A program made the position numbers and the translations under genes. Under the pieces are notes generated by a model. It did no database searches. It was not told where the DNA came from and saw only the letters and a list, made by a program, of their open reading frames with translations. Below, piece after piece: positions 49,828 to 58,254 of a stretch of 64,000 nucleotides of DNA. The stretch's first letter is position 1, and each line of letters starts with the position of its first letter. Where the stretch lies: contig JAXLXF010000018.1 of NCBI GenBank assembly GCA_046328125.1, forward strand, positions 81,454 to 145,453, in the 5' to 3' direction. This stretch comes from JADZEM01 sp046328125. GTDB taxonomy: Bacteria; Chloroflexota; UBA6077; JACCZL01.

Positions 49828-50189
49828 TGGCCGGACTCGGAATTCGCATCTTCACGGACGAGATGGTGAATCCCAGACTGGCGGGCTTCCTCAGCCGGCT
49901 TGGCTACGACGTCGTGAGCTGTCAGTGGGTCGGCCGATCCAATCGAGGCATCCCCGATGAGGAACAGCTTTCCTATGCAAGCCAACAAAGTCGAGCTATC
50001 CTGACATTCAATGTTGGTGACTTCGAGCGCCTGGATCGTCAGTGGAAGGCGCGTGGACTGGTGCACGCGGGCATCATCGTCGCACCTCAAATCACGAGAC
50101 TCGCAGAATTGACGCGCCGGGTCCAACTTCACCTCGACACGGTTTCGCCGGACGCTCAAGGCAACACACTGCTCGAACTGGCATCGTAG
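49827..50189 (+). CDS. DUF5615 PIN-like toxin
   Basis: A 120-residue PIN-like protein: IRIFTDEMVNPRLAGFLSRLGYDVVS with the first acidic residues, GIPDEEQLSYASQQSRAILTFNVGDFERL with the D..L..A....+.ltfn..DF pattern of the second acidic cluster, and a C-terminal HAGIIVAPQ strand. Likely an RNase toxin paired with the preceding DUF433 protein. Last of four overlapping genes (48945-50189). Confidence 0.85.
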   Translation: MAGLGIRIFTDEMVNPRLAGFLSRLGYDVVSCQWVGRSNRGIPDEEQLSYASQQSRAILTFNVGDFERLDRQWKARGLVHAGIIVAPQITRLAELTRRVQLHLDTVSPDAQGNTLLELAS

Positions 50190-50196
50190 ATCCGAG

Positions 50197-50724
50197 CTAC
50201 GATCCGCCAAGCCGGCAGGCGACCTGGGAGGCAAGCGCCTCAATGTCAACGGGCTGTGACGTGTCCACCCGGATGACCGGGCCGAGGCCCATCGGGCGGT
50301 CGAACTCGGCGGCCCACTCCGGCGTCATGGAGGTGGCCGGATGGGCCGGGTGGGCCGACTTCTGGCGCTCGTCGAAGCGGCGGATCAGCAGGTCGAGCGG
50401 GCACCAGCAGTAGACCTCGACGATCCTCGCCTCCAGCCCGAGCAGCCGCTCGCGCTCGTAGTCGCTGCCTGGCCTGAAGTTTGCTTCGACCACGGCGCTC
50501 GGCGCTCGCGATGCCAGCTTCCAGAGGACCGTCCAGGCTGCTGCGCCCATTTTGCGCGTCCAGGCCAGGTCGCCGTCCTGGTCCCCCAGCACGTCCACCA
50601 GCGCCTCCTTGACGTCGTCCTTGGCGATCAGCGGCAGCCCGAGGGCACGCGCCAGCGGCACCGCGAGGGTCGTCTTCCCCGCGCCCGGCGCCCCTGACAC
50701 CAGCACGATCCGCCGCTCGGTCAC
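50197..50724 (-). CDS. P-loop AAA kinase (Zeta-toxin/chloramphenicol-phosphotransferase-like)
   Basis: A 175-residue nucleotide-binding protein: Walker A LVSGAPGAGKTTLAVPLARALG, IAKDDVKEALVDVLG (Asp after the P-loop strand), VVEANFRPGSDYER, and EVYCWCPLDLLIRRFDERQ with an Arg-rich lid. It resembles small-molecule kinases of the AAA_33 type; the substrate is unknown. GTG 50724 has GGGAG about five to nine bases upstream. It lies 14 bases after the Fe-S oxidoreductase on the same strand and is convergent with the PIN-like toxin gene. Confidence 0.78.
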   Translation of the reverse strand: MTERRIVLVSGAPGAGKTTLAVPLARALGLPLIAKDDVKEALVDVLGDQDGDLAWTRKMGAAAWTVLWKLASRAPSAVVEANFRPGSDYERERLLGLEARIVEVYCWCPLDLLIRRFDERQKSAHPAHPATSMTPEWAAEFDRPMGLGPVIRVDTSQPVDIEALASQVACRLGGS

Positions 50725-50738
50725 CCTGACTCCCCCGC

Positions 50739-53099
50739 TCACGCTGGAGGTGGAGGGGCTTGGGGGCTGGAGGATGTACCCCCATTCGAGCGGGCGGCCA
50801 GGCTGTTCGTCAGGAACTCCGAGATGTCCAGGATCGGGAGCGTCTCGAAAACGCCCTTGGCGCGGGCGCCGTCCTCCAGCATGATCATGCAGAACGGGCA
50901 CGCTACCGCCACCCGATCGGGATTCTCGGCCTGGATGTGCTCCATCCGGAGGTGATTCACCCGCGTGCCTCTACGCTCCTCGAACCAGATCTTGGCCCCG
51001 CCAGCGCCGCAGCACATCGCGCCCCGCCGACAGCCCGCCCGGACCTCCTTGCGCTCCAGGCCCGGGATCGCGTCCAGGACTTCTCTCGGCTGGTCGAAGA
51101 TGTCCTGGTACCGCCCCAGGTAACAGGGGTCGTGGTAGGCCACAGTCCCGTTGCTCTCCAGCGGCACGGACGGCTGCAGCTTGCCCGAGCGCACCAGATC
51201 GGCCAGGTACTCCGCATGGTGGCGCACCACGAACCGCCCTCCCAGCTGCGGGTACTCGTCCTTCAGCGTGTTGAAGCAGTGCGGGCAGGACGCCAGGATC
51301 GTCTTCGGCTCTCCTGTCTCCTGTCTCCTGTCTCCTGGCTCCTCGTCCGCGCCCAGCCCGAGGCCCGTCAGCGTCGCCACGTTCTCGCCGGCCAGGATCT
51401 GGAACAGGTACTCGTTGCCGGCCCGCCGGGCCGGGTCGCCGGTGCAGGTCTCCTGCGTTCCGAGGATCGCGAAGCGGACGCCCGCCGTCTGGAGCAGTCC
51501 GGCCAGCGCTCTAGCTACCTTCTGGTTGCGCTCGTCGTACGAGCCGGCGCACCCCACCCAGTAGAGCACGTCGATCTCGTCCACCGTCACGTCCTGCCCC
51601 AGGATCGGGACCGGCGTCTCCAGCGACTTCGCCCAGTTCGCCCGGTCCGAGCGCGGGAACCGCCACGGGTTGCCGGCCGCCTCCAGATTGTCGAACAGCC
51701 GCTGCAGCTCTGGCTCGAACCGGCTCTCCACCAGCACCAGATGGCGGCGCATGTCCACGATCTTCGGTACGTGCTCGATGAAGACTGGGCACGCCTCCAT
51801 GCAGGCGCGACAGGTCGTGCAGTCCCAGAGGACGGCGTCCGTGATGACGTCCCCGACCAGCTGTAAGGGAGCCGGCGCGTCGGCAGTGGCGGCGCCGCTG
51901 GCCGCTGGCAACGCAGCCGTGCCATTCGCGCCGTCGCCGTCGGCAGTGACAACCGCGGTGTCCAGGGGCAGCGCGCCGGGCGCCAGCGCCGCCATGTCCA
52001 CTTTGCCGGTCGCCGTCACGTTGCCGGCCGCGTCCGCTTCGTCGCCGCGCGCGATTCGGGTCCGGGCCAGCGGCGGCGCACCAGCCCCCTTCAGCAGCTG
52101 ATTGCGCAGATCCAGGATCAGCAGCATCGGCGAGAGCGCCTTGCCGGTCCGGGCGGCGGGACAGGCCAGCTCGCAGCGCGTACACTCGGTGCACGCCTGG
52201 ACATCCAGCCGGTCCTTCCAGGTCAGGTCGTCGAGCTTCGAGAGGCCGATCGGCGGCGGGTCTTGCTCGAACGCCTTCTCGATGTCGATGAACGACAGCG
52301 CGCCCTTCGGCTCGTGCGACTGGAGGTAGATGTTGGCGGGAGCCGCCGCGATGTGCCGCAGCTTCGAGTATGGCAGGTACGCCAGCCACGCCAGCGCCAG
52401 CAACAGATGGAACCACCACAGCCCCAGGTGCAGCCCCAGCAGCGCACCGACCCCGAGCGGCGCCAGCGCCAGCCCGATGACGTAGCCGACCGGCGACCAC
52501 GCGCCCCACGGGTCGGCGGTCGCGACGATCCTGGCCCCCTCGATGACGAAGCCAGTCACCAGGATCACCTCGAAGCCGCCCAGGATCAGCCAGTCGTCCA
52601 GCAGGCTCCTGGGATCGGACGGCGCGCGGTACAGCCGGTCGTGGCGCGCCTCCGGCCCACCGAACCGGCGCAGCATCGTCAGTGCCAGCCCGATGACCGC
52701 CCCCAGCCCGAGCACGTCCAGGGTCAGAGACTGGAACACGAGGTAGAAGTTGCCCTGCATGATCCGGAAGACCGGGAAGAAGCTGCCCAGGTCTTCGTGG
52801 ATCATCACGACGACCGTCCCGATGAACAGGACGACGAATCCCCAGGAGAACGCCAGGTGCGAGAGACCGCTGTACCGTCGCTGGATCGTGCGACCCTGTG
52901 CGAAGGCGTGCGCCAACAGCTCCTTGACTCGCTGCCCCGGCCGGTCGAAGCGGTCGGCCGGCTTCCCGACGCTCAGCAGGCGGTAATAGCGGTACGCGCC
53001 GTAGCAGAACACGGCCGTCGCCACCGCGACGAGCACGTACATGATCCAGATGCCCTGGATGTTCCAGTAGACCTCTCGCGTCGGGACGGTCGTCGGCAC
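50739..53099 (-). CDS. Membrane Fe-S oxidoreductase (HdrD-like with NarI-type domain)
   Basis: 786 residues. About six helices in a NarI/heme-b-like membrane domain (1-250; His in HEDLGSFFP and LHLGLWWFH) are followed by two 4Fe-4S motifs (CTECTRCELACP with a second Cys run, and CTTCRACMEACP), then two CCG domains (WVGCAGSYDERNQ, CPHCFNTLKDEYP; DPCYLGRYQDIFD, CCGAGGAKIWFEE, CPFCMIMLED). This is the heterodisulfide-reductase-D-related group, probably passing electrons from acyl-CoA or other flavoprotein oxidation to quinone. A Thr/Ala/Gly-rich linker (about 350-400) separates the Fe-S motifs. Fifteen residues (EEPGDRRQETGEP) come from a heptamer repeat at 51310-51344. GTG 53099 has AGGAGG upstream. 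Confidence 0.9.
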   Translation of the reverse strand: MPTTVPTREVYWNIQGIWIMYVLVAVATAVFCYGAYRYYRLLSVGKPADRFDRPGQRVKELLAHAFAQGRTIQRRYSGLSHLAFSWGFVVLFIGTVVVMIHEDLGSFFPVFRIMQGNFYLVFQSLTLDVLGLGAVIGLALTMLRRFGGPEARHDRLYRAPSDPRSLLDDWLILGGFEVILVTGFVIEGARIVATADPWGAWSPVGYVIGLALAPLGVGALLGLHLGLWWFHLLLALAWLAYLPYSKLRHIAAAPANIYLQSHEPKGALSFIDIEKAFEQDPPPIGLSKLDDLTWKDRLDVQACTECTRCELACPAARTGKALSPMLLILDLRNQLLKGAGAPPLARTRIARGDEADAAGNVTATGKVDMAALAPGALPLDTAVVTADGDGANGTAALPAASGAATADAPAPLQLVGDVITDAVLWDCTTCRACMEACPVFIEHVPKIVDMRRHLVLVESRFEPELQRLFDNLEAAGNPWRFPRSDRANWAKSLETPVPILGQDVTVDEIDVLYWVGCAGSYDERNQKVARALAGLLQTAGVRFAILGTQETCTGDPARRAGNEYLFQILAGENVATLTGLGLGADEEPGDRRQETGEPKTILASCPHCFNTLKDEYPQLGGRFVVRHHAEYLADLVRSGKLQPSVPLESNGTVAYHDPCYLGRYQDIFDQPREVLDAIPGLERKEVRAGCRRGAMCCGAGGAKIWFEERRGTRVNHLRMEHIQAENPDRVAVACPFCMIMLEDGARAKGVFETLPILDISEFLTNSLAARSNGGTSSSPQAPPPPA
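51310..51344. repeat. Heptamer repeat inside the Fe-S oxidoreductase gene
   Basis: Five tandem 7-base units (CTCCTGT three times, then CTCCTGG and CTCCTCG). Translated on the minus strand as EEPGDRRQETGEP, between ATLTGLGLGA and TILASCPHCFNTL. No inverted arm is present, unlike the copies at 343 and 47198. Confidence 0.8.
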
Positions 53100-53208
53100 G
53101 GCGCCTCCTGGAGGTGACCGGGTTGCCCCGGATGGTAGCAGAGGGCCGGGGATCGCCTACACTCCTGTACCGTCAAATCTGGCGCCGCGAATTCGGAGGG
53201 ACAGCAGG

Positions 53209-53832
53209 ATGTTTCGGAACGTCATCACCAGCGAGGCCGAGCTTCGGGCGCTGATGGGCGAAGCCAGCGAGGGCTCGATCAAGAAAGAGACCACCTACGT
53301 CACCGCCGAGTGCCAGCGGTTCATCGAGAAGTCGCCGTTCATGCTGCTCGCGACCTCGGGTGCCAACGGTCGCTGCGACGTAGCGCCGAAGGGCGACCCG
53401 GCCGGTTTCGTGCGCGTGCTGGACGAGAAGCACTTGCTGATCCCGGACCGCATGGGCAACAAGCGGTTCGACGGCCTCCGCAACATCTTCGAGAACCCCC
53501 ACATCGGCCTGGTCTTCCTGGTGCCCGGCCGCCACGAGACCGTCCGCGTCAACGGCAAGGCCTCGATCACCAACGACCCGGAGCTGCTGGACACGATGCT
53601 CGTCCAGGGCAAGCGACCGTGGTTCGCCATCGGCGTCGAGGTGGAAGAGTGCTTCATGCACTGCGGCAAGGCGTTCCTGCGCTCCGAGCTATGGGAGCCG
53701 GGCTCCTGGCCGGACCTCGCGACGGTCCCGACCGGCGGCCAGATCCTGGCCGGCACGACGCGCGGCTTTGGGACCACACCCGCGGAGATCGACAAAACGC
53801 TGGTGGAAAGCTACCGTACCCGGATGTACTGA
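53209..53832 (+). CDS. Pyridoxamine 5'-phosphate oxidase-family flavoprotein
   Basis: A 207-residue split-barrel flavin/F420-type protein: CQRFIEKSPFMLLATSGANGRCDVAPKGDPAGFVRVLDEKHLLIPDRMGNKRFDGLRNIFENPHIGLVFLVPGRHETVRVNGKA, then GVEVEECFMHCGKAFLRSELWEP. This matches the FMN-binding MSMEG_1061-type subgroup of the family. The reaction is unknown. Its last 22 bases overlap the end of the convergent acyl-CoA synthetase gene. Confidence 0.88.
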   Translation: MFRNVITSEAELRALMGEASEGSIKKETTYVTAECQRFIEKSPFMLLATSGANGRCDVAPKGDPAGFVRVLDEKHLLIPDRMGNKRFDGLRNIFENPHIGLVFLVPGRHETVRVNGKASITNDPELLDTMLVQGKRPWFAIGVEVEECFMHCGKAFLRSELWEPGSWPDLATVPTGGQILAGTTRGFGTTPAEIDKTLVESYRTRMY

Positions 53833-55370
53833 TCCCGCAGGGTTCGGTGGAGGATCTTGCCGGTCGCGGTGCGCGGCATCTGCGCATCGTCGATAAACGT
53901 GACCGAGCGGGGGCGCTTGTAGCCGGCCATGCGCTCCCGACACCACGCCACCAGCTCCTGCTCGCTGGCGGCGCGGCCGGGGTGCAGTACCACCACGGCG
54001 TGGACCGCCTCGCCCCACTTCTCGTCCGGGATGCCGACGACCGCCACGTCCTGGACGGCCGGGTGCGCCCCGAGCACGCTCTCAACCTCGGACGGGTAGA
54101 CGTTCTCCCCACCAGTGATGATCATGTTGCTCTTGCGGTCCACCAGGTGAAAGAAGCCGTCCTCGTCGCGCCGTGCCAGGTCGCCCACCGAGCACCAGCC
54201 GTCCCGGAACGCGTCGGCGGTCTTCTCGGGATCGTTCCAGTAGCCGTCGAACGTGTACGGCGTCCGCGAGTACAGCTCCCCGACCTCGCCGTCCGGAACC
54301 TCGTTGCCGTCCGGGTCCAGCAGCCGGACCGGCCCGGTCCCCAGCAGCTCCCGGCCGACTGACCCGAGCTTCGTCAACTGCTCGTCCGGGCGCAGGATCG
54401 TGACCCAGCCGGCCTCCGTCGAGCCGTACATCTCAAACAGCCGCGAGTTGGGGAAGGCGTCCACGATCGCCAGCTTGGTGTCCCGACGCGCCGGCGCCGA
54501 CGAGATCAACAAGCGCGTGACTCGGCGAACGTCGTACGCCCGGCGCGTGGTCTCCGGCAGGCTCAGCGTCATGATGTAGTGAGTCGGCACCAGCGACGTA
54601 AAGGTGACCCGCTGCTCGGCGAAGATGCGCAGGAGGCGCTCCGGGTCGAAGCTGGGGCTGTCGTCTACGACGCAGGTGGCCCCGAGATAGGTGAAGGTGC
54701 AAGCGAAGAAGAGCGAGTTGGCGTGGAACATCGGCATGACGAGCAGGGCGGTGTCTTCTGAGGAGAAACCCATGTCCAGCGCGCTGACCAGGGACAGTGT
54801 CGCGCTGGCGGCATGGCTGCGGACGGCGCCCTTCGGCCGGCCGGTCGTACCGGAGGTGTACATTTGCGCCCAGGCGTCTTCGGGCTGGACGACGACGGCC
54901 GGCCTGGCCGACGACGCCCGGGCCAGCAGCGTCTCGTAGTCGAGCCAGCCCGCACATGCGCCCTCGCCTCCAAACCGAACGTACCGCCCCGGCGCGATCT
55001 CCAACTGGTCGCGGATGCCCTCGACCCGATCCAGCAGCGCGTCCTGCACCACGAGCGCCTGCGCCTGGGAGTGCAGGACGATGTACGCGATCTCCGGGCC
55101 GACGAGGCGGAAGTTGATCGGGACCGCGACCAGGCCGGCCCGCCCCAGCCCGACGTACAGCTCCATCCATTCCAGGCAGTTGTACGCCAGGATGCAGACC
55201 CGGTCGCCGGGCCGCAGCCCCAGCCCGAGCAGCCCGTTGGCGAGGCGGCTGGCGCGCTCGTTCCACTGGCGGTAAGTGAGGGCACGTTGGGAGTCCCGAG
55301 CACCGATCCTGTCAGGTCGGAGCCGGGCCTGCGCCGCCACCATCTCGGCCACGGTCAGAAGCTGTCCCAC
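53811..55370 (-). CDS. AMP-forming acyl-CoA synthetase
   Basis: A 519-residue adenylate-forming enzyme that activates a carboxylic acid to its CoA thioester. Motifs: P-loop YTSGTTGRPKGAV, YGSTEAGWVT, GYWNDPEKTADAF, GDLARRDEDGFFHLVDRKSNMIITGGENVYPSEVE, and the C-terminal catalytic Lys in MPRTATGKILHR. Overall layout fits medium/long-chain fatty-acyl or crotonobetaine-type ligases; the acid is undetermined. GTG 55370 follows GGGAGG. It is divergent from the nitroreductase. Confidence 0.92.
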   Translation of the reverse strand: MGQLLTVAEMVAAQARLRPDRIGARDSQRALTYRQWNERASRLANGLLGLGLRPGDRVCILAYNCLEWMELYVGLGRAGLVAVPINFRLVGPEIAYIVLHSQAQALVVQDALLDRVEGIRDQLEIAPGRYVRFGGEGACAGWLDYETLLARASSARPAVVVQPEDAWAQMYTSGTTGRPKGAVRSHAASATLSLVSALDMGFSSEDTALLVMPMFHANSLFFACTFTYLGATCVVDDSPSFDPERLLRIFAEQRVTFTSLVPTHYIMTLSLPETTRRAYDVRRVTRLLISSAPARRDTKLAIVDAFPNSRLFEMYGSTEAGWVTILRPDEQLTKLGSVGRELLGTGPVRLLDPDGNEVPDGEVGELYSRTPYTFDGYWNDPEKTADAFRDGWCSVGDLARRDEDGFFHLVDRKSNMIITGGENVYPSEVESVLGAHPAVQDVAVVGIPDEKWGEAVHAVVVLHPGRAASEQELVAWCRERMAGYKRPRSVTFIDDAQMPRTATGKILHRTLRDQYIRVR

Positions 55371-55472
55371 GTCGGCCTCCCGTGACGGAGGATAACGGTG
55401 CCCGCTCGCGGCGGCAACGCGCGGTGCGCGCGACGTATCATCTTAGCCAGGGCTAACATGGGGAGAAACAGC

Positions 55473-56060
55473 GTGAGCATGGACGTGCTGGAGGCGATCC
55501 GGACCCGCCGGACGGCTGGCAAGATTCGGGCGGAGCTGCCGCCCCGTGAGACCATTGAGGAGCTGCTCGAAGCGGCCACCTGGGCGCCGAACCATCGTCT
55601 GAACGAGCCGTGGCGCTTCTTCGTGCTGGCCGGCGAGGCGCGCGAGCGGTTCGGGGAGCTGATGGCGCAGGACGCCTGCCGCAGCCTGGACGCCTCCGAG
55701 GAGCCGAAGCGGGCCGGCATCGTGGACGCCCAGATGAAGAAGGCGACCCGCTCGCCCGTCATCATCGCCGTCGCCTGCGACCCGCCGGCCTCGGCCCGCA
55801 TCGATCCCGTCGAGGACGTCTGCGCTGTGGCGTGCGGCGTCCAGAACCTGATGCTGGCAGCGCACGCCCGTGGCCTCGCTACGAAGTGGAGCAGCGGTGG
55901 CGCGTGCTACGCGCCGGAGATCAAGTCGTTCTTCGGGCTGACGCCGGAGCATCAGATCCTCGGGTACGTCTACCTCGGCTATCCGGACGAGCAGGCGAAG
56001 GACGGCGTCCGCACGCCGCACCACGAGAAGACGACCTGGCTCGGCTGGCCCGGCACCTGA
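55473..56060 (+). CDS. Nitroreductase-family flavoprotein
   Basis: A 195-residue NADH/NADPH-dependent FMN nitroreductase: MDVLEAIRTRRTAGKIRAELPPRETIEELLEAATWAPNHRLNEPWRF is the FMN-binding N-terminus, and CAVACGVQNLMLAAHARGLATKWSSGG with LGYVYLGYP completes the fold. GTG 55473 has GGGGAG seven bases upstream; ATG 55479 is equally in frame. The physiological substrate is unknown. Confidence 0.9.
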   Translation: MSMDVLEAIRTRRTAGKIRAELPPRETIEELLEAATWAPNHRLNEPWRFFVLAGEARERFGELMAQDACRSLDASEEPKRAGIVDAQMKKATRSPVIIAVACDPPASARIDPVEDVCAVACGVQNLMLAAHARGLATKWSSGGACYAPEIKSFFGLTPEHQILGYVYLGYPDEQAKDGVRTPHHEKTTWLGWPGT

Positions 56061-56061
56061 C

Positions 56062-56121
56062 CTGGGAGCGCGGCGATCCTCGCCGCCTTGTTGCCGGGGG
56101 CGCGGCCATGCTGGTCGCTCC
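56062..56121. repeat. Inverted doublet of GGAGCGCGGC palindromes
   Basis: CTGGGAGCGCGGCGATCCTC continuing to GCCGCC (from 56062) is followed by a diverged inverted copy, GCGCGGCCATGCTGGTCGC with CTCCGTCCCAG (56101-56127). The two copies face each other across TTGTTGCCGGG. The layout equals the doublet at 14327-14419/16234-16254 and resembles REP doublets of other bacteria. Confidence 0.8.
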
Positions 56122-56193
56122 GTCCCAGAGCCGCGAGATGCTTCCATTCCGTCTGCGCCCTCGACTATCATGCGCCCCGCGGGGTGACGCAGC

Positions 56194-58170
56194 ATGTTCG
56201 GGGGCGATGGCATGGACCCGCTGGTCGGACGCGTGCTGGGGCCGTATGAGCTCCAGGCTCGGCTGGGGGCTGGCGGCATGGGGACGGTGTACCGCGCGGT
56301 GCACCGTCGGCTGCGCCAGCCGCGCGCCGTCAAAGTGCTCCCCCACAACCTCGCGGCCGATCAGACGTTCGTGCAGCGCTTCGAGCGCGAGGCCCGGCTG
56401 GCGGCCGAGCTGCGCCACCCGAACATCGTGGTGGTTCACGACGTCGACGACGCCGGCGGCACTTACTACATTGCGATGGAGCTGCTGGAAGGGCGCTCCC
56501 TCCGCGACCTGATCCGCGACGAAGCACCGGTCCCGCTGGATCGGGCGCTCGGCCTGCTGGAGCAGTTGGCCCGGGCGCTCGACTTCGCGCACGGGCGCGG
56601 CGTGGTCCACCGCGACATCAAGCCGGCCAACGTCTTCGTGGGGGCCGGTGATCACGTCACGCTGGTCGATTTCGGCATCGCGCGGGCGGCGGACGGGACG
56701 GTCCTGACCGGCAGCGGCGTGATGGGCACACCGGAGTACATGGCACCAGAAATGCTGCGTGGCGAGGCCGCCGAGCAATCCGCTGACCTGTACGCCCTCG
56801 GGATCGTAGCGTTTGAGGTGCTCACCGGCCGGCTACCGTTCGTGGGCGCGAACACGCCCGCGATCATGTACGCCCAGGTCCACACCCCGCCGCCACCGCT
56901 CCGCACGGTCAAACCTGACCTGCCGGAGGCGCTGGAGGTGGTGATAGCCCGCCAGCTCGCGAAGCAGCCATCGGAGCGATACAGCTCGGCCGGAGCGTTC
57001 GTCGCGGCATTGCGCCAGGCAACCGGATCGCGCCAGCAGACCGTCATCGACCTGGACAGCGCGATCTTGGACGGCATCGCCGCGACCCTCGCGGTGGGTG
57101 ACTGGCACCGCGCGCTCCAGGACTTCGAGCGGCTGTCTGATCCCTTCTCATCGCGGGCGGCGGTACTGCGACACCGCGCCGAGATGCTGCGTGCCCAGAC
57201 TGAGGAGCCGCCGCGCACCCCAGGCACGACGCCACTGGCTGGTCAGGCAGTGCCTCGTCTCCCCACGCCGCCGTCGGCGCTGCCCATGCCGATCCCCGAC
57301 GGCGACGGCAGCGGTCCTGCGCCGCGGCGCGCGCAGGAGCAGCGTCGTCGCCTCCTGTTGAGGGTGGCAGGAGGCGTCGGTGCGGCCATCGTGCTCCTTG
57401 GGGGACTCTGGCTCGGGACGCTGCTGCGACCGGGGGGTGATTCGGGGCCGGGCGCCACGAACGCCACACCTGACGCTACCGCGACGCAGGCAGCCGAGGA
57501 GACGCGCACCGCTGTCATCGCAGCGAACGTTGCCTCGAGGATCAGCACGGCGGCGGCGAGCCCGCCGCCGACGGCTGCACCGAGCGCGGCACCCGGCGGT
57601 GGAGCGGCGATTGGTGGCGCGCAGACGACAACGAAGCAGTACGCCTCACCGCCCTCGATGCGACTCGAGCCCCGAAAGACGTATTCGGCGACGATCAAAA
57701 CAAGCCTCGGCGACATGACTGCCGACCTGTTCGGCGACGCTCCGAACACGGTCAACAATTTCGTGTTCCTCGCCCGTGAAGGGTTTTACAACGGCGTCAT
57801 CTTCCATCGCGTCATCAAGGACTTCATCGTGCAAACGGGCGACCCGACCGGTACCGGCACCGGCGGCCCCGGCTACACTTTCCCGGTCGAGTTGCCTCGG
57901 ATCCTGCGCTACACCAGAGGTCATCTGCTCATGGCGAACGCCGGCCCGTCCACGCAGGGCAGCCAGTTCTTCATCTGTCAGGGGGACCGTGTCATCACGC
58001 TTCCAATGAGCTACTCGGTTATCGGGCATCTCACGGACGGGTATGACACCCTCGACAAGATCGCCGGCGTCCAGGTGCGCGCGGCGCCATCTGGCGAAGT
58101 CTCACTCCCCGTCGATCCGCCCCGCGTCGACTCGATCGAAATCCGCGAAGCTGACATCGTGCGAAACTGA
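56194..58170 (+). CDS. Ser/Thr protein kinase fused to extracytoplasmic cyclophilin
   Basis: 658 residues. The kinase domain (about 18-275) has glycine loop GAGGMGT, Lys47, HRD with Asp141, and DFG in VDFGIARA. A helical or TPR-like stretch (DWHRALQDFERLSDPFS) and a Pro-rich linker lead to one membrane helix (about 387-412). A Thr/Ala-rich outer linker follows, then a cyclophilin-type peptidyl-prolyl isomerase (about 496-655). The cyclophilin has TSLGDMTADLFGDAPNTVNNFVFLA, FHRVIKDFIVQTGDPTGTGTGGPGY with catalytic Arg539, MANAGPSTQGSQFFI, and a C-terminal SVIGHLTDGYDTLDKIAGV. Active-site residues of both enzymes look intact. ATG 56194 or 56212. Confidence 0.9.
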   Translation: MFGGDGMDPLVGRVLGPYELQARLGAGGMGTVYRAVHRRLRQPRAVKVLPHNLAADQTFVQRFEREARLAAELRHPNIVVVHDVDDAGGTYYIAMELLEGRSLRDLIRDEAPVPLDRALGLLEQLARALDFAHGRGVVHRDIKPANVFVGAGDHVTLVDFGIARAADGTVLTGSGVMGTPEYMAPEMLRGEAAEQSADLYALGIVAFEVLTGRLPFVGANTPAIMYAQVHTPPPPLRTVKPDLPEALEVVIARQLAKQPSERYSSAGAFVAALRQATGSRQQTVIDLDSAILDGIAATLAVGDWHRALQDFERLSDPFSSRAAVLRHRAEMLRAQTEEPPRTPGTTPLAGQAVPRLPTPPSALPMPIPDGDGSGPAPRRAQEQRRRLLLRVAGGVGAAIVLLGGLWLGTLLRPGGDSGPGATNATPDATATQAAEETRTAVIAANVASRISTAAASPPPTAAPSAAPGGGAAIGGAQTTTKQYASPPSMRLEPRKTYSATIKTSLGDMTADLFGDAPNTVNNFVFLAREGFYNGVIFHRVIKDFIVQTGDPTGTGTGGPGYTFPVELPRILRYTRGHLLMANAGPSTQGSQFFICQGDRVITLPMSYSVIGHLTDGYDTLDKIAGVQVRAAPSGEVSLPVDPPRVDSIEIREADIVRN

Positions 58171-58254
58171 CCCATACCGGCCGGGCGCCTCTCTCCACGG
58201 GCAGGTCAGGACGGGTGGGGCGAGCGCGGTCGCTGCCGAGCAGACGGGCGCTTT

